DNA of 64,000 nt from Pseudomonas sp. NFIX28 (GTDB taxonomy: Bacteria; Pseudomonadota; Gammaproteobacteria; Pseudomonadales; Pseudomonadaceae), in NCBI RefSeq assembly GCF_900107395.1, contig NZ_FNPW01000021.1:31029-95028 (forward strand). Reading direction: 5' to 3'. This document shows positions 8,303 through 16,969 of this stretch, in pieces. The position numbers were made by a program, and so were the translations under genes. The notes beneath the pieces were generated by a model. It saw only the letters and a list, made by a program, of their open reading frames with translations, was not told the origin of the DNA and made no database searches. Within the stretch, counting starts at the first letter, position 1, and each line of letters opens with the position of its first letter.

Positions 8303-8803
8303 TCAAAGGTTGTCCCATTGCCGGACCCGGACCCGGCAATGTTTCATCGCGTTGACGATGTGCTTTTCCACCAGGCTGCGGGAAATCCCCAGGCGCTCGG
8401 CGATCTCGGAGTGGGACAGGCCTTCGAGCTTGCGCAGCAGGAAGCTTTCCCGGCACAACGACGGCAGCTCGGCCAGCGCCCGTTGCAGCATGTCCAGGCG
8501 CTGACCGTGGTCGATGCTGGTTTGCGGCGACGGGCTGAAGAAGCGCTCTTCGATGTCGAGCACATCCAGCGATTCGACCTGGCGCAAGGCATTGCGCCGA
8601 TGGCCGTCGATCACCAGGTTCAACGCCGTGCGATAGAGAAAGGCCCGCGGTTGCTCGATCGGCGTGTCGCTGGAACGCTCCAGCACCCGTACATAGGCGT
8701 CATGCACCACATCTTCGGCCACCTGCAGGTTGCCCAGCTTGGCGTTGAGGAAACACACCAGCTCGCGATAGTAGTTTTCCAACACGACTCCCGACCGCGC
8801 CAT
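8303..8803 (-). CDS. FecI/FpvI-like ECF sigma factor
   Basis: A 166-aa sigma-70 protein with regions 2 and 4 only. Region 2 (residues ~8-70) contains AEDVVHDAYVRVLE. Region 4 (~105-160) has LSHSEIAERLGISRSLVEKHI, very like FecI-type sigma factors of siderophore uptake. It is not PvdS by sequence. ATG 8803 is chosen because region 2 begins directly after it; the frame is open further upstream to 8878. No anti-sigma gene lies beside it. An upstream Fur-box-like site suggests induction by iron limitation. It may drive fpvA, whose product has a signalling domain and whose upstream region lacks a PvdS promoter. Confidence 0.85.
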   Translation of the reverse strand: MARSGVVLENYYRELVCFLNAKLGNLQVAEDVVHDAYVRVLERSSDTPIEQPRAFLYRTALNLVIDGHRRNALRQVESLDVLDIEERFFSPSPQTSIDHGQRLDMLQRALAELPSLCRESFLLRKLEGLSHSEIAERLGISRSLVEKHIVNAMKHCRVRVRQWDNL

Positions 8804-8876
8804 GCGGCTTTGTCCTTGAGCCCAACGGCAACCCGCCCGTGGGCAGGCGATTCGATGATGGCAGTTTAGAAGTGAC

Positions 8877-8900
8877 ATAATTTATAGTAATTCTCATATA
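8877..8900. promoter_or_regulatory. Fur-box-like site upstream of the ECF sigma gene
   Basis: On the minus strand the stretch reads TATGAGAATTACTATAAATT, close to the Pseudomonas Fur pattern AATGAGAATNATTNTC, in an AT-rich patch of an otherwise GC-rich gap. It is 74-97 bp before the sigma-factor ATG. Iron-replete repression of this gene is the natural reading. Confidence 0.6.
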
Positions 8901-8987
8901 GATTTAAAGTACCGCGTCGATTCGCCCGCTTTATTTTCCTCGGCTAGCCTGTACCCCCCCGCACCTGTAACGCCATGTGTCGCGGCT

Positions 8988-9011
8988 TAAATTCCCTCCG
9001 GCGCTTCTCGT
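8988..9011 (+). promoter_or_regulatory. PvdS-type promoter of pvdR-pvdT-opmQ
   Basis: TAAAT at 8988-8992 is followed after 16 bp by CGT at 9009-9011, about 108 bp upstream of the pvdR ATG. Context is GGCTTAAATTCCC, near the iron-starvation box consensus. Confidence 0.8.
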
Positions 9012-9118
9012 CTACCTGACAGCTCCCCGTATCTGTCGCTCTACCGACAGCCTCCTGCCCTGCCCACGCCTTGGGCCGGGCCGGTCGACGGGCCGACTTC
9101 CAATGGCCGGAACCCTGC

Positions 9119-10291
9119 ATGAAACGTCCCCGTCACACCCGACGCGCCCTGCTTGTCACCCTGTGTCTGCTTCCCATCGTCGCCCTCGCCGCCTGGCAGA
9201 TCCTGCCGCCGGGGCGCGACCAGTTCGCCACTGTGCAAGTCAGCCGCGGCACTATCGAAAGCAGCGTCACCGCCCTGGGCACCTTGCAACCGCGGCGCTA
9301 TGTCGACGTCGGCGCCCAGGCGTCCGGGCAGATCCGCAAGATCCACGTCGAAGCCGGCGACCCGGTCAAGGAAGGCCAACTGCTGGTGGAGATCGACCCC
9401 GCCACCCAGCAGGCCAAGCTCGACGCCAGCCGCTTCTCCATCGAGAACCTGCAAGCCCAGTTGCAAGAGCAGCGCGCGCAGAACGAACTGGCCCGGCAGA
9501 AGTACCAGCGCCAGCAGAACCTCGCCGCCGGCGGCGCCACCCGCGACGAAGACGTGCAGACCGCCCGCGCCGAACTCAAGGCCACCCAGGCGCGCATCGA
9601 CATGTTCCAGGCGCAGATCCGCCAGGCCCAGGCCAGCCTGCGCAGCGACCAGGCCGAGCTGGGCTATACGCGGATCTACGCGCCGATGTCCGGCACCGTG
9701 GTCGCGGTGGACGCCCGCGAAGGCCAGACCCTCAACGCCCAGCAACAGACGCCGCTGATCCTGCGCATCGCCCGGCTGTCGCCCATGACCGTCTGGGCCG
9801 AAGTCTCCGAGGCCGACATCGGCCACGTCAAACCGGGCATGACCGCCTACTTCACCACCCTGAGCGGCGGCACCCGGCGCTGGACCAGCACCGTGCGGCA
9901 GATCCTGCCGATCCCGCCCAAGCCGCTCAACGAAAGCAGCCAGGGCAGCGGCAGCCCCAACAGTTCGAGCAAGAGCGGCAGCGGCCGGGTGGTGCTCTAC
10001 ACCGTGCTGCTGGATGTCGACAACGCCGACAACAGGCTGATGGCCGAGATGACCGCCCAGGTGTTTTTTGTCGCCGAGCGCGCGCAGGACGTGCTCACCG
10101 CACCGATCGCCGCCCTGCAGGGCAGCGCCGATCCCCAGGTCCAGGTGGCCCGGGTGGTGGCGAAAAACGGCGCCATCGAGGACCGCAAGGTGCGGGTCGG
10201 CATCAGCGACCGCTTGCGCATCCAGGTCCTGGAAGGCCTCGACGAAGGCGATCACCTGCTGATCGGCCCCGCGCAAAGCAGCGGAGGCTGA
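9119..10291 (+). CDS. pvdR: Periplasmic adaptor subunit of the pyoverdine efflux pump
   Basis: A 390-aa membrane fusion protein of the MacA type that links the inner-membrane ABC transporter PvdT to OpmQ. One N-terminal membrane anchor (LLVTLCLLPIVALAAW) is followed by the lipoyl/barrel-sandwich halves (VDVGAQASGQIRKIHVEAGD and APMSGTVVAVDAREGQT) that bracket an alpha-helical hairpin of about 100 residues, then the beta-barrel region. The system exports newly made pyoverdine and recycles it after iron release in the periplasm. ATG 9119 is chosen over an upstream in-frame start because it puts the anchor at the N-terminus (MKRPRHTRRALLV). Its stop immediately precedes pvdT. Confidence 0.95.
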   Translation: MKRPRHTRRALLVTLCLLPIVALAAWQILPPGRDQFATVQVSRGTIESSVTALGTLQPRRYVDVGAQASGQIRKIHVEAGDPVKEGQLLVEIDPATQQAKLDASRFSIENLQAQLQEQRAQNELARQKYQRQQNLAAGGATRDEDVQTARAELKATQARIDMFQAQIRQAQASLRSDQAELGYTRIYAPMSGTVVAVDAREGQTLNAQQQTPLILRIARLSPMTVWAEVSEADIGHVKPGMTAYFTTLSGGTRRWTSTVRQILPIPPKPLNESSQGSGSPNSSSKSGSGRVVLYTVLLDVDNADNRLMAEMTAQVFFVAERAQDVLTAPIAALQGSADPQVQVARVVAKNGAIEDRKVRVGISDRLRIQVLEGLDEGDHLLIGPAQSSGG

Positions 10292-12265
10292 ATGCAGACC
10301 CCGCTGATCGACCTCAAGGACATCCGCAAATCCTATGGCGGCGGCGATGCGCCGCAGGTGGACGTGCTGCGTGGCATCGACCTGGCGATCCACGCCGGCG
10401 AGTTCGTCGCCATCGTCGGCGCCTCCGGCTCCGGCAAGTCGACGCTGATGAACATCCTCGGCTGCCTCGACCGCCCGACGTCGGGCGAATACCTGTTCGC
10501 CGGGGAAAACGTCGCCCGGCTGGGCAGCGACGAACTGGCCTGGCTGCGTCGCGAGGCCTTCGGCTTCGTGTTCCAGGGCTACCACCTGATTCCCTCTGGC
10601 TCGGCCCAGGAAAACGTCGAGATGCCGGCGATCTATGCCGGCACCCCGGCGGCCGAGCGCCACGCCCGCGCCGCCGCCCTGCTCGAGCGCCTGGGCCTGG
10701 CCAGCCGCACTGGCAACCGCCCGCACCAGTTGTCCGGCGGCCAGCAGCAGCGGGTGTCGATCGCCCGCGCGCTGATGAACGGCGGCCATATCATTCTTGC
10801 CGACGAACCCACCGGCGCCCTCGACAGCCACAGCGGCGCCGAGGTCATGGCGTTGCTCGACGAACTGGCCAGCCAGGGCCACGTGGTAATCCTCATCACC
10901 CACGACCGCGAAGTCGCGGCGCGGGCCAAGCGCATCATCGAAATCCGCGACGGCGAGATCATCAGCGACACCGCCGACGCGCACCCCGAAGTCCAGGCCA
11001 GCACCAACAGCGGCGCCCTGCAGGCGGTGGACCTGCGCCAGCGCCTGGCCGAGGGCAGCGCAGCCAACGGCGCCTGGAAAGGCGAACTGGCGGAGGCCGT
11101 GCAAGCCGCCTGGCGGGTGATGTGGATCAACCGCTTCCGCACCGCCCTGACCCTGCTGGGGATCATCATCGGCGTCGCCTCGGTGGTGGTGATGCTGGCG
11201 GTGGGCGAAGGCAGCAAGCGCCAGGTCATGGCGCAGATGGGCGCCTTCGGCTCGAACATCATTTACTTGAGCGGCCACACGCCCAACCCGCGTACTCCGC
11301 CGGGCATCGTCACCCTCGACGACGTCGCCGCGGTCGCCGCCCTGCCCCAGGTGAAAAGAATCATGCCGGTGAACGGCTCGCGGGCCGGCGTGCGTTTTGG
11401 CAACGCCGACCACATGAGCTACGTCGGCGGCAACGACACCAATTTCCCGGCGATCTTCAACTGGCCGGTGGTCGAGGGCAGCTACTTCACCCAGGCCGAC
11501 GAAGACGCGGCGGCGGCGGTGGCGGTGATCGGCAAGAAGGTCCGCGACAAGCTGCTCAAGGACGTGGCCAACCCCATCGGCCAATACATCCTGATCGAGA
11601 ACGTGCCCTTCCAGGTGGTCGGCATACTCGAGGAAAAAGGCGCCAGCTCCGGCGACCAGGACAGCGACGACCGCATCGCCGTGCCCTACTCCGCCGCCAG
11701 CATCCGCCTGTTCGGCACGCAGAACCCGGAATACGTGGCGATAGCCGCCAGCGACGCGAACAAGGTCAAGGAAACCGAGCAGGCCATCGACCAGCTGATG
11801 CTGCGCATGCACGGCGGCAAGCGCGATTTCGAGCTGACCAACAACGCGGCGATGATCCAGGCCGAGGCCCGCACCCAGAACACCCTGTCGCTGATGCTCG
11901 GCTCCATCGCCGCGATCTCGCTGCTGGTGGGCGGCATCGGCGTGATGAACATCATGCTCATGACCGTGCGCGAGCGTACCCGCGAGATCGGCATCCGCAT
12001 GGCCACCGGCGCGCGCCAGCAAGACATCCTGCGCCAGTTCCTCACCGAGGCGGTGATGCTCACCGTGGTCGGCGGCCTGGCCGGCATCGTCCTGGCCCTG
12101 CTGATCGGCACCGGGCTGATGCTGAGCAAGGTCGCGGTGGCCTTCTCCCTCGACGCCGCGCTGGGCGCCTTCCTCTGCGCCCTGGTCACCGGCGTCGTCT
12201 TCGGCTTCATGCCGGCCCGCAAGGCCGCCCGCCTCGACCCGGTCGCGGCCCTCACCAGCGTATGA
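10292..12265 (+). CDS. pvdT: MacB-type ABC transporter of the pyoverdine efflux pump
   Basis: A 657-aa fusion of an ATPase and a MacB permease. The ATPase is N-terminal: Walker A GASGSGKST at ~residue 43, signature LSGGQQQRVSIARAL, Walker B with DEPTGALDS. Four transmembrane segments follow: the first near residue 285 (LTLLGIIIGVASVVVML), then a ~200-residue periplasmic domain, then three C-terminal segments including LLVGGIGVMNIMLMTVRERTRE split over the conserved FtsX-like region. It powers export through PvdR and OpmQ. There are no bases between it and pvdR, and its TGA overlaps the opmQ ATG, so the three genes form one operon. Confidence 0.96.
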   Translation: MQTPLIDLKDIRKSYGGGDAPQVDVLRGIDLAIHAGEFVAIVGASGSGKSTLMNILGCLDRPTSGEYLFAGENVARLGSDELAWLRREAFGFVFQGYHLIPSGSAQENVEMPAIYAGTPAAERHARAAALLERLGLASRTGNRPHQLSGGQQQRVSIARALMNGGHIILADEPTGALDSHSGAEVMALLDELASQGHVVILITHDREVAARAKRIIEIRDGEIISDTADAHPEVQASTNSGALQAVDLRQRLAEGSAANGAWKGELAEAVQAAWRVMWINRFRTALTLLGIIIGVASVVVMLAVGEGSKRQVMAQMGAFGSNIIYLSGHTPNPRTPPGIVTLDDVAAVAALPQVKRIMPVNGSRAGVRFGNADHMSYVGGNDTNFPAIFNWPVVEGSYFTQADEDAAAAVAVIGKKVRDKLLKDVANPIGQYILIENVPFQVVGILEEKGASSGDQDSDDRIAVPYSAASIRLFGTQNPEYVAIAASDANKVKETEQAIDQLMLRMHGGKRDFELTNNAAMIQAEARTQNTLSLMLGSIAAISLLVGGIGVMNIMLMTVRERTREIGIRMATGARQQDILRQFLTEAVMLTVVGGLAGIVLALLIGTGLMLSKVAVAFSLDAALGAFLCALVTGVVFGFMPARKAARLDPVAALTSV

Positions 12266-13671
12266 CTAGCGAACCCCTTATGAAACCGCACCTAAGCCTG
12301 TTGACTGCCTGCCTGCTCCTGGGGGCCTGCGCCCGCGACTTGCCGCCACCGCAGAGCGATATCCTGCCGCCCGCCGCCTGGCAGGCGCCGACGCAAGGCA
12401 TCCAGGCCAGCCTTGACCCCTGGTGGCGGCAGTTCGGCAGCCCGCAGCTGGCGCGGCTCGTCGAACAGGCCCGGCTTGGCAGCTACGACGTCGCCGCCGC
12501 CATGGCCCGCGTGCGCCAGGCCCAGGCCCAGGTGACGATTGCCGGCGGCCCGCTGCTGCCGGAGCTCAAGGGCAACTTCACCGCCAGCCGTGAACAGTTG
12601 CTGCGCAACAACGGCTACAGCCAGCTGAGCGCCGACTCGAGCAACAAGGCCGTGGACTCGTTCAACGCCACCTTGACCGCCAGCTACGAGGTCGACTTCT
12701 GGGGCGCCAGGGCCGCCGCCCGCGACAGCGCCGAACACAGCCTGCGCGCCAGCCGGTTCGACCAGGCGAACGTCGAGCTGACCCTGCTCGGCAACGTCGC
12801 CAACAGCTACCTGGACGTGCTGGCGCTGCGCGAACAAGAGGCCATCGCCCGGCTCAACCTGGCCAACGCGCAGCAAGTGCTGGGGCTGGTGCAAACGCGC
12901 TACGACTCGGGCTCGGCGAACGCCCAGGAGCTCGCGCAGCAAAAGGGCCTGGTGGCCGCCCAGCAGCGCCAGCTGCCGCTGTTCCGGCAACAGACCCAGG
13001 ACGCCCTGGTGACCCTGGCGACGCTGCTGGGGCAGCCGGTGCAGAACCTTGCGCTGGACCCGCAGCCGTTCCAGCAGGTCACCTGGCCGCCAATCGACAG
13101 CGGCCTGCCCAGCCAGCTGCTCAGCCGCCGCCCGGATATCGCCACCGCCGAGGCTCGGCTGGCCGCCGCCCAGGCCGATGTGCAGGTGGCCCGCGCCGCC
13201 ATGCTGCCGACCCTGACCCTGACGGCCAACCTGGGCTCGGGCGCCAATCGTTTTCCGGATGTGCTGCGCAACCCGTTCTACAACGTCGGTGCCGGCCTGG
13301 TCGGCCCGATATTCAACAACGGCCGCCTCGGCGCCGAGCGCGACAAGGCCAGCGCGGTGCAGGAAGAACTGCTGCAAACCTACCGCGGCGCGATCATCGC
13401 GGCCTTCGGCGATGTGGAAAAAGCCCTCAATGGCATCGACGGGCTCGACCAGCAGCGGCGCTGGCAGAACGATGAACTGGAACAGGCGCAAATCGCCTTC
13501 CGGATCGCCGAGAATCGGTATCGCGCGGGCGCCCAGGACCTGCTCAGCGTCCTCGACACCCAGCGCACGCTGTATCAGGCCCAGGACCAGGACGTGCAGT
13601 TGCGCTTGTCGCGCCTCAAGGCCAGCGTCGCCCTGTACAAGGCCCTCGGAGGTGGCTGGCAGGTGCGCTGA
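12262..13671 (+). CDS. opmQ: Outer membrane factor lipoprotein of the pyoverdine efflux pump
   Basis: A NodT-family outer membrane factor of 469 aa. The signal sequence ends in a lipobox (LLLGAC), so it is a lipoprotein. Two repeated outer-membrane-efflux halves follow, each with long coiled-coil helices (AAAMARVRQAQAQVTIAGG and ATAEARLAAAQADVQVARA), forming the TolC-like tunnel as a trimer. ATG 12262 overlaps the pvdT TGA as ATGA, giving translational coupling. ATG 12280 (MKPHLSLL) would give a more compact signal peptide and cannot be excluded. A strong terminator follows. Confidence 0.93.
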   Translation: MTSEPLMKPHLSLLTACLLLGACARDLPPPQSDILPPAAWQAPTQGIQASLDPWWRQFGSPQLARLVEQARLGSYDVAAAMARVRQAQAQVTIAGGPLLPELKGNFTASREQLLRNNGYSQLSADSSNKAVDSFNATLTASYEVDFWGARAAARDSAEHSLRASRFDQANVELTLLGNVANSYLDVLALREQEAIARLNLANAQQVLGLVQTRYDSGSANAQELAQQKGLVAAQQRQLPLFRQQTQDALVTLATLLGQPVQNLALDPQPFQQVTWPPIDSGLPSQLLSRRPDIATAEARLAAAQADVQVARAAMLPTLTLTANLGSGANRFPDVLRNPFYNVGAGLVGPIFNNGRLGAERDKASAVQEELLQTYRGAIIAAFGDVEKALNGIDGLDQQRRWQNDELEQAQIAFRIAENRYRAGAQDLLSVLDTQRTLYQAQDQDVQLRLSRLKASVALYKALGGGWQVR

Positions 13672-13701
13672 AACCTCTCGCCACGGCTGTTTTGCAGCGG
13701 C

Positions 13702-13741
13702 AAAAAAAGGCGGCATCCATGAGCGGATGCCGCCTTTTTTG
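13702..13741. terminator. Bidirectional intrinsic terminator between opmQ and pvdP
   Basis: An A-rich run leads into the stem GGCGGCATCC / GGATGCCGCC with a short loop, followed by TTTTTT. It can end transcription of opmQ on the plus strand and of convergent pvdP on the minus strand. Confidence 0.92.
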
Positions 13742-13753
13742 TCGGCCGCCGCC

Positions 13754-15382
13754 TCAGAGCTTCAGGTGCTGGGCGTACCAGGGCCGCTGCGGCGCGCGCT
13801 TGAGCAAGTCCGGCACCTCCTGGTCGCGGCTCAGGGCGATGCGCAGGGCCAGCTTCATCACCTCCATGTCCATTTCCAGCGACATCTCGCCCGGGGCATT
13901 GCCCAGCGGCCCGCAGCCGTGGGTCGAGGCCCCGAGCCAGGGGTCCTCGACCTCCACCCAGCGTCCGGGCGCGAACCAGGGCACGCCGTTGACTTCGCGG
14001 CGCAGCACCGCGCCGGGGTGGTAGCGCTCGTGGGCGCGAAACCAGTCCTCGATGCGATCGTCGATCCAGCCGTGGAATTTCCAGAACACCGGGTGCACAT
14101 GGGACGAGAATGGATCGCCGAGAAAGTCGTTTTCGGCCACGTACCAGCGCCCGGAAAAGTCCGACGAGGTGCGCGCGGCCGTGACCGGCATATCGTTGGA
14201 CGGGTCGCGCGCGACATCCGCCCAGCGCATGTGCAGCCAGTCGTGCAGGCCCAGCTCGACCTCGGAACCGAACTCGCCCAGGGTCAGGCGGCTGAGATAT
14301 TCAGGGTCCTGGTATTGCGACTCCCAGACCTGGAAGTTGCCATAGAACGCCTCGTCGCTCTTCAAGCCATGCAGCCACTGGCTGAACTCGGCATCGCCGG
14401 CGGCCACCCAGGCCGGCGGCACCGAACAGCCGTCATGGTTGTCGTAGTAGCGCAGGAAGCCCTGCCGGTCATGCTCCAGGCGGCTGGGCGGCAAGGGCAT
14501 CTGTTGCCAGGACAGCAGGTCCGGCTGCAGCGCGCGGGCGTGGCGCAACATGTGCCGATGCATGAACAAGAAGTCGATGCCCGAGCCGTTGCGATGCTTG
14601 CGCCGCCCACGGGCGCCCCGCTCGTGCCGCACCGGCCCCGGTTGCCAGCCCAGGCCGCGCAGGCTGTTGCGCTTTTCCTTGGGCAGCGAATGCCAGCGGT
14701 CCCGCGAGGCATGCCAGAGCTGGTGGAACAGGCGGTGCTCCGGCGAGACCAACCAGGCCAGCAAGGCCGGGGCCAGTGCGCAGCGCTCGCGGGACTGGGG
14801 AAAGCGCCGTTTACGCGCGACAAACTCCAGGGTCTGCGCGGGCAACAGCGCCGAGCGGTCCAGGGCCTGCACGTGGCCGCTGAGGGTGCCGCTGCCGGCA
14901 TTGCCCCAGACCGCCCAGACCTCGTCGAGCACCACCTGGCATTCGTGGCTCGGCGGGCCGTTGACCTTGCCGCCGGGAAACAGCCGCCAGCGCAGCTTGG
15001 CGCCATCGGCCGTCGCCAGGTCGCCCTGCACGAAAAATTCCGCCGGGCCGTCACCGCGCAGGCTCTGCGGACGCCCCAGGTAGCCACGCACGCCACGACC
15101 GGTGGCGCCGATATCCAGGAGCAATTCGCAACCGCTGCGCGGCAGCCCGCCGAACCCCTGGGGGTCGAGAAACTCAACGTCCCAGATGCCGCGCAAGTGG
15201 TCGGCCAGCCGCACCCCGGGCTGGCGGGCAACCTCGAGGCTGGCTTCGCCGGGGGTGATTTCCTGTTCTTCCCGCTGGCGAACGTCCCGGCGCACCAATT
15301 GCTGCTGTGTGTAGAGCGCCACGGGGATGGCTGCCCCCGTTACCGCCAGCCCGGTCAAAAATCCTCTTCTAGAAAACCTCAT
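13754..15382 (-). CDS. pvdP: Tat-exported tyrosinase of chromophore maturation
   Basis: A 542-aa protein matching PvdP in length and features. The N-terminus MRFSRRGFLTGLAVTG is a twin-arginine signal, so it acts in the periplasm. The first half is a beta-barrel domain. The second half is the tyrosinase domain with His-rich copper-site segments such as FLFMHRHMLRHARAL and HVHPVFWKFHGWIDD, the latter like the CuB helix of tyrosinases. PvdP oxidises the D-Tyr/Dab part of dihydropyoverdine to form the fluorescent chromophore. ATG 15382 is preferred to the upstream in-frame ATG because it starts the Tat signal directly. It has its own PvdS-type promoter. Confidence 0.95.
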   Translation of the reverse strand: MRFSRRGFLTGLAVTGAAIPVALYTQQQLVRRDVRQREEQEITPGEASLEVARQPGVRLADHLRGIWDVEFLDPQGFGGLPRSGCELLLDIGATGRGVRGYLGRPQSLRGDGPAEFFVQGDLATADGAKLRWRLFPGGKVNGPPSHECQVVLDEVWAVWGNAGSGTLSGHVQALDRSALLPAQTLEFVARKRRFPQSRERCALAPALLAWLVSPEHRLFHQLWHASRDRWHSLPKEKRNSLRGLGWQPGPVRHERGARGRRKHRNGSGIDFLFMHRHMLRHARALQPDLLSWQQMPLPPSRLEHDRQGFLRYYDNHDGCSVPPAWVAAGDAEFSQWLHGLKSDEAFYGNFQVWESQYQDPEYLSRLTLGEFGSEVELGLHDWLHMRWADVARDPSNDMPVTAARTSSDFSGRWYVAENDFLGDPFSSHVHPVFWKFHGWIDDRIEDWFRAHERYHPGAVLRREVNGVPWFAPGRWVEVEDPWLGASTHGCGPLGNAPGEMSLEMDMEVMKLALRIALSRDQEVPDLLKRAPQRPWYAQHLKL

Positions 15383-15425
15383 CGCTCTACCTATTTCCCA
15401 GTGGCGTCTCACGCATCTAGCTAGA

Positions 15426-15449
15426 ACGTTGGATTTACGAGGAAATTTA
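15426..15449 (-). promoter_or_regulatory. PvdS-type promoter of pvdP
   Basis: Minus-strand TAAAT (15449-15445) and CGT (15428-15426) are separated by 16 bp, 44 bp upstream of the pvdP ATG. A second TAAAT lies inside the spacer but has no CGT at the right distance. Confidence 0.8.
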
Positions 15450-15472
15450 CCGGGGCGCGGCGATCGGCCCGC

Positions 15473-15496
15473 TAAATTTGCCGAGCGCCAGCTCGT
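15473..15496 (+). promoter_or_regulatory. PvdS-type promoter of pvdMNO
   Basis: TAAAT at 15473-15477 (context CCCGCTAAATTTG) is followed after 16 bp by CGT at 15494-15496, about 97 bp before the pvdM ATG. It is back-to-back with the pvdP promoter. Confidence 0.83.
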
Positions 15497-15592
15497 TTAT
15501 CGCGGATAGAAGTCCACGAAAGGGTCGGCCCGGGAAGCACTGCGAACCCCCTGCCCGGCCCCGTCATCAGCCCGCCTGCGACTGGGATAGCA

Positions 15593-16966
15593 ATGATCAA
15601 ATTATCTGGTAAGAAACCCCTCTATCTGAGCCTGCTGCTACTGGTCATCCTCGCGCTCGGCGTCGGGGCCGGGGCCGCCTGGCACTTTTACTGGAAGGAC
15701 CGCGTGTCTTACCCGGACAAGATCGTCAAGCACGCCAACGACCTGCAGGAACGGATCATTTCGTTCGACAGCCACATCACCGTCCCGCTGGACTTCGGCA
15801 CCGAAGGCACCGAGGCGGACAAGGACGGCCGGCGCCAGTTCGACCTGGTCAAGGCGGCCCGCGGGCGGATGTCCGGCGCGGCCCTGAGCATCCTCGCCTG
15901 GCCGGAAATCTGGAACGGCCCGAACGCCCCGCATCGCCCCTCCGCCGGCTTTGTCGAGGAAGCGCGCCACCAGCAGGAAACGCGCTACCGGATCATCCAG
16001 GGCATGGTCCGCGACTTCCCCAACCAGGCGGCCATTGCCTATAGCCCCGAGGACTTTCGGCGCATCGCCTCGCAAGGCAAGCTCGCGGTGGTCATCAGCC
16101 TGCTCAACGCCTACCCCATGGGCGACGACCTCGACCAGCTGGACCACTGGGCCGCGCGCGGCATGCGCCTGTTCGGCTTCAGCTACGTGGGCAACAACGC
16201 CTGGGCCGATTCCTCGCGCCCGCTGCCGTTCTTCAACGACACCCGCGACGCCCTTGGCGGCCTTTCCGCCATCGGCAAGCAGGCGGTGCAGCGGCTCAAC
16301 GACCTGGGCGTGGTGATCGATGTCTCGCAGATGTCGCAACAAGCCCTCGACGACGTCGCCGCGCTCACCCGGGCACCGGTGGTGGCCTCTCATTCCGCGC
16401 CGCGGGCGCAGGTGGATATCGCGCGCAACCTCAGCGACAAGGACCTGCAGACCATCAAGGCCACCGGCGGGGTGATCCAGGTGGTGGGCTTCTCCACCTA
16501 CCTGCGCCCCCTCGGCCAGCCGACCCTGGACAAGCTCGAAGCCCTGCGCAAGGACTTCGACCTGCCACCGCTGCAAGGCCTGGATAACGCGCTGATGCCG
16601 GGCGACGCGATCATCGCCGCCTGGCCGGAAAAACGCTTCGGCGAATACGCCAGCTCGCTCTACGCGATCCTCGACCAGGAACCCAAGGCCGGCCTCAAGG
16701 AATACGTCGACGCCATCGACTACACGGTGAAAAAGGTCGGCATCGACCATGTCGGCATCAGCTCCGACTTCAATGAAGGCGGCGGCATCACCGGCTGGAT
16801 GAACGTGGGCGAGAACCGCAACGTCACCGCCGAACTGATCCAGCGCGGCTACTCGGACGTCGAGATCGCCAAGCTCTGGGGCGAGAACTATCTGCGCGTC
16901 TGGGAACAGGTGCAGAAGCTGGCCAAGCCGGCCAGCAAAGCCCCTCAACCCGCCATCGCCGGCTGA
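15593..16966 (+). CDS. pvdM: Periplasmic dipeptidase-like pyoverdine maturation protein
   Basis: A 457-aa member of the renal/membrane dipeptidase family (peptidase M19). An N-terminal hydrophobic segment (LYLSLLLLVILALGVGAGAA) directs it to the periplasm. The metal-binding motif near the start is the atypical FDSHITVP, where canonical M19 enzymes have DxHxD. Later motifs include VASHSAPRAQVD and GIDHVGISSDFNEGGG. PvdM is needed for PvdP-dependent oxidation of the precursor, but its exact reaction is not settled. First gene of the pvdMNO operon; pvdN starts 3 bp after its stop. Confidence 0.94.
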   Translation: MIKLSGKKPLYLSLLLLVILALGVGAGAAWHFYWKDRVSYPDKIVKHANDLQERIISFDSHITVPLDFGTEGTEADKDGRRQFDLVKAARGRMSGAALSILAWPEIWNGPNAPHRPSAGFVEEARHQQETRYRIIQGMVRDFPNQAAIAYSPEDFRRIASQGKLAVVISLLNAYPMGDDLDQLDHWAARGMRLFGFSYVGNNAWADSSRPLPFFNDTRDALGGLSAIGKQAVQRLNDLGVVIDVSQMSQQALDDVAALTRAPVVASHSAPRAQVDIARNLSDKDLQTIKATGGVIQVVGFSTYLRPLGQPTLDKLEALRKDFDLPPLQGLDNALMPGDAIIAAWPEKRFGEYASSLYAILDQEPKAGLKEYVDAIDYTVKKVGIDHVGISSDFNEGGGITGWMNVGENRNVTAELIQRGYSDVEIAKLWGENYLRVWEQVQKLAKPASKAPQPAIAG

Positions 16967-16969
16967 CCC

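Noticed and set aside
8303..8803. Sigma factor as PvdS
   Set aside because: The sequence of regions 2 and 4 is FecI/FpvI-like and does not match PvdS as I know it; the gene also has no role-specific context beyond position.
8977..13671. Apparent 1564-aa plus-strand protein across the efflux operon
   Set aside because: Only the part after about 12262 (OpmQ) is real. The rest is the out-of-frame reading of pvdR and pvdT.
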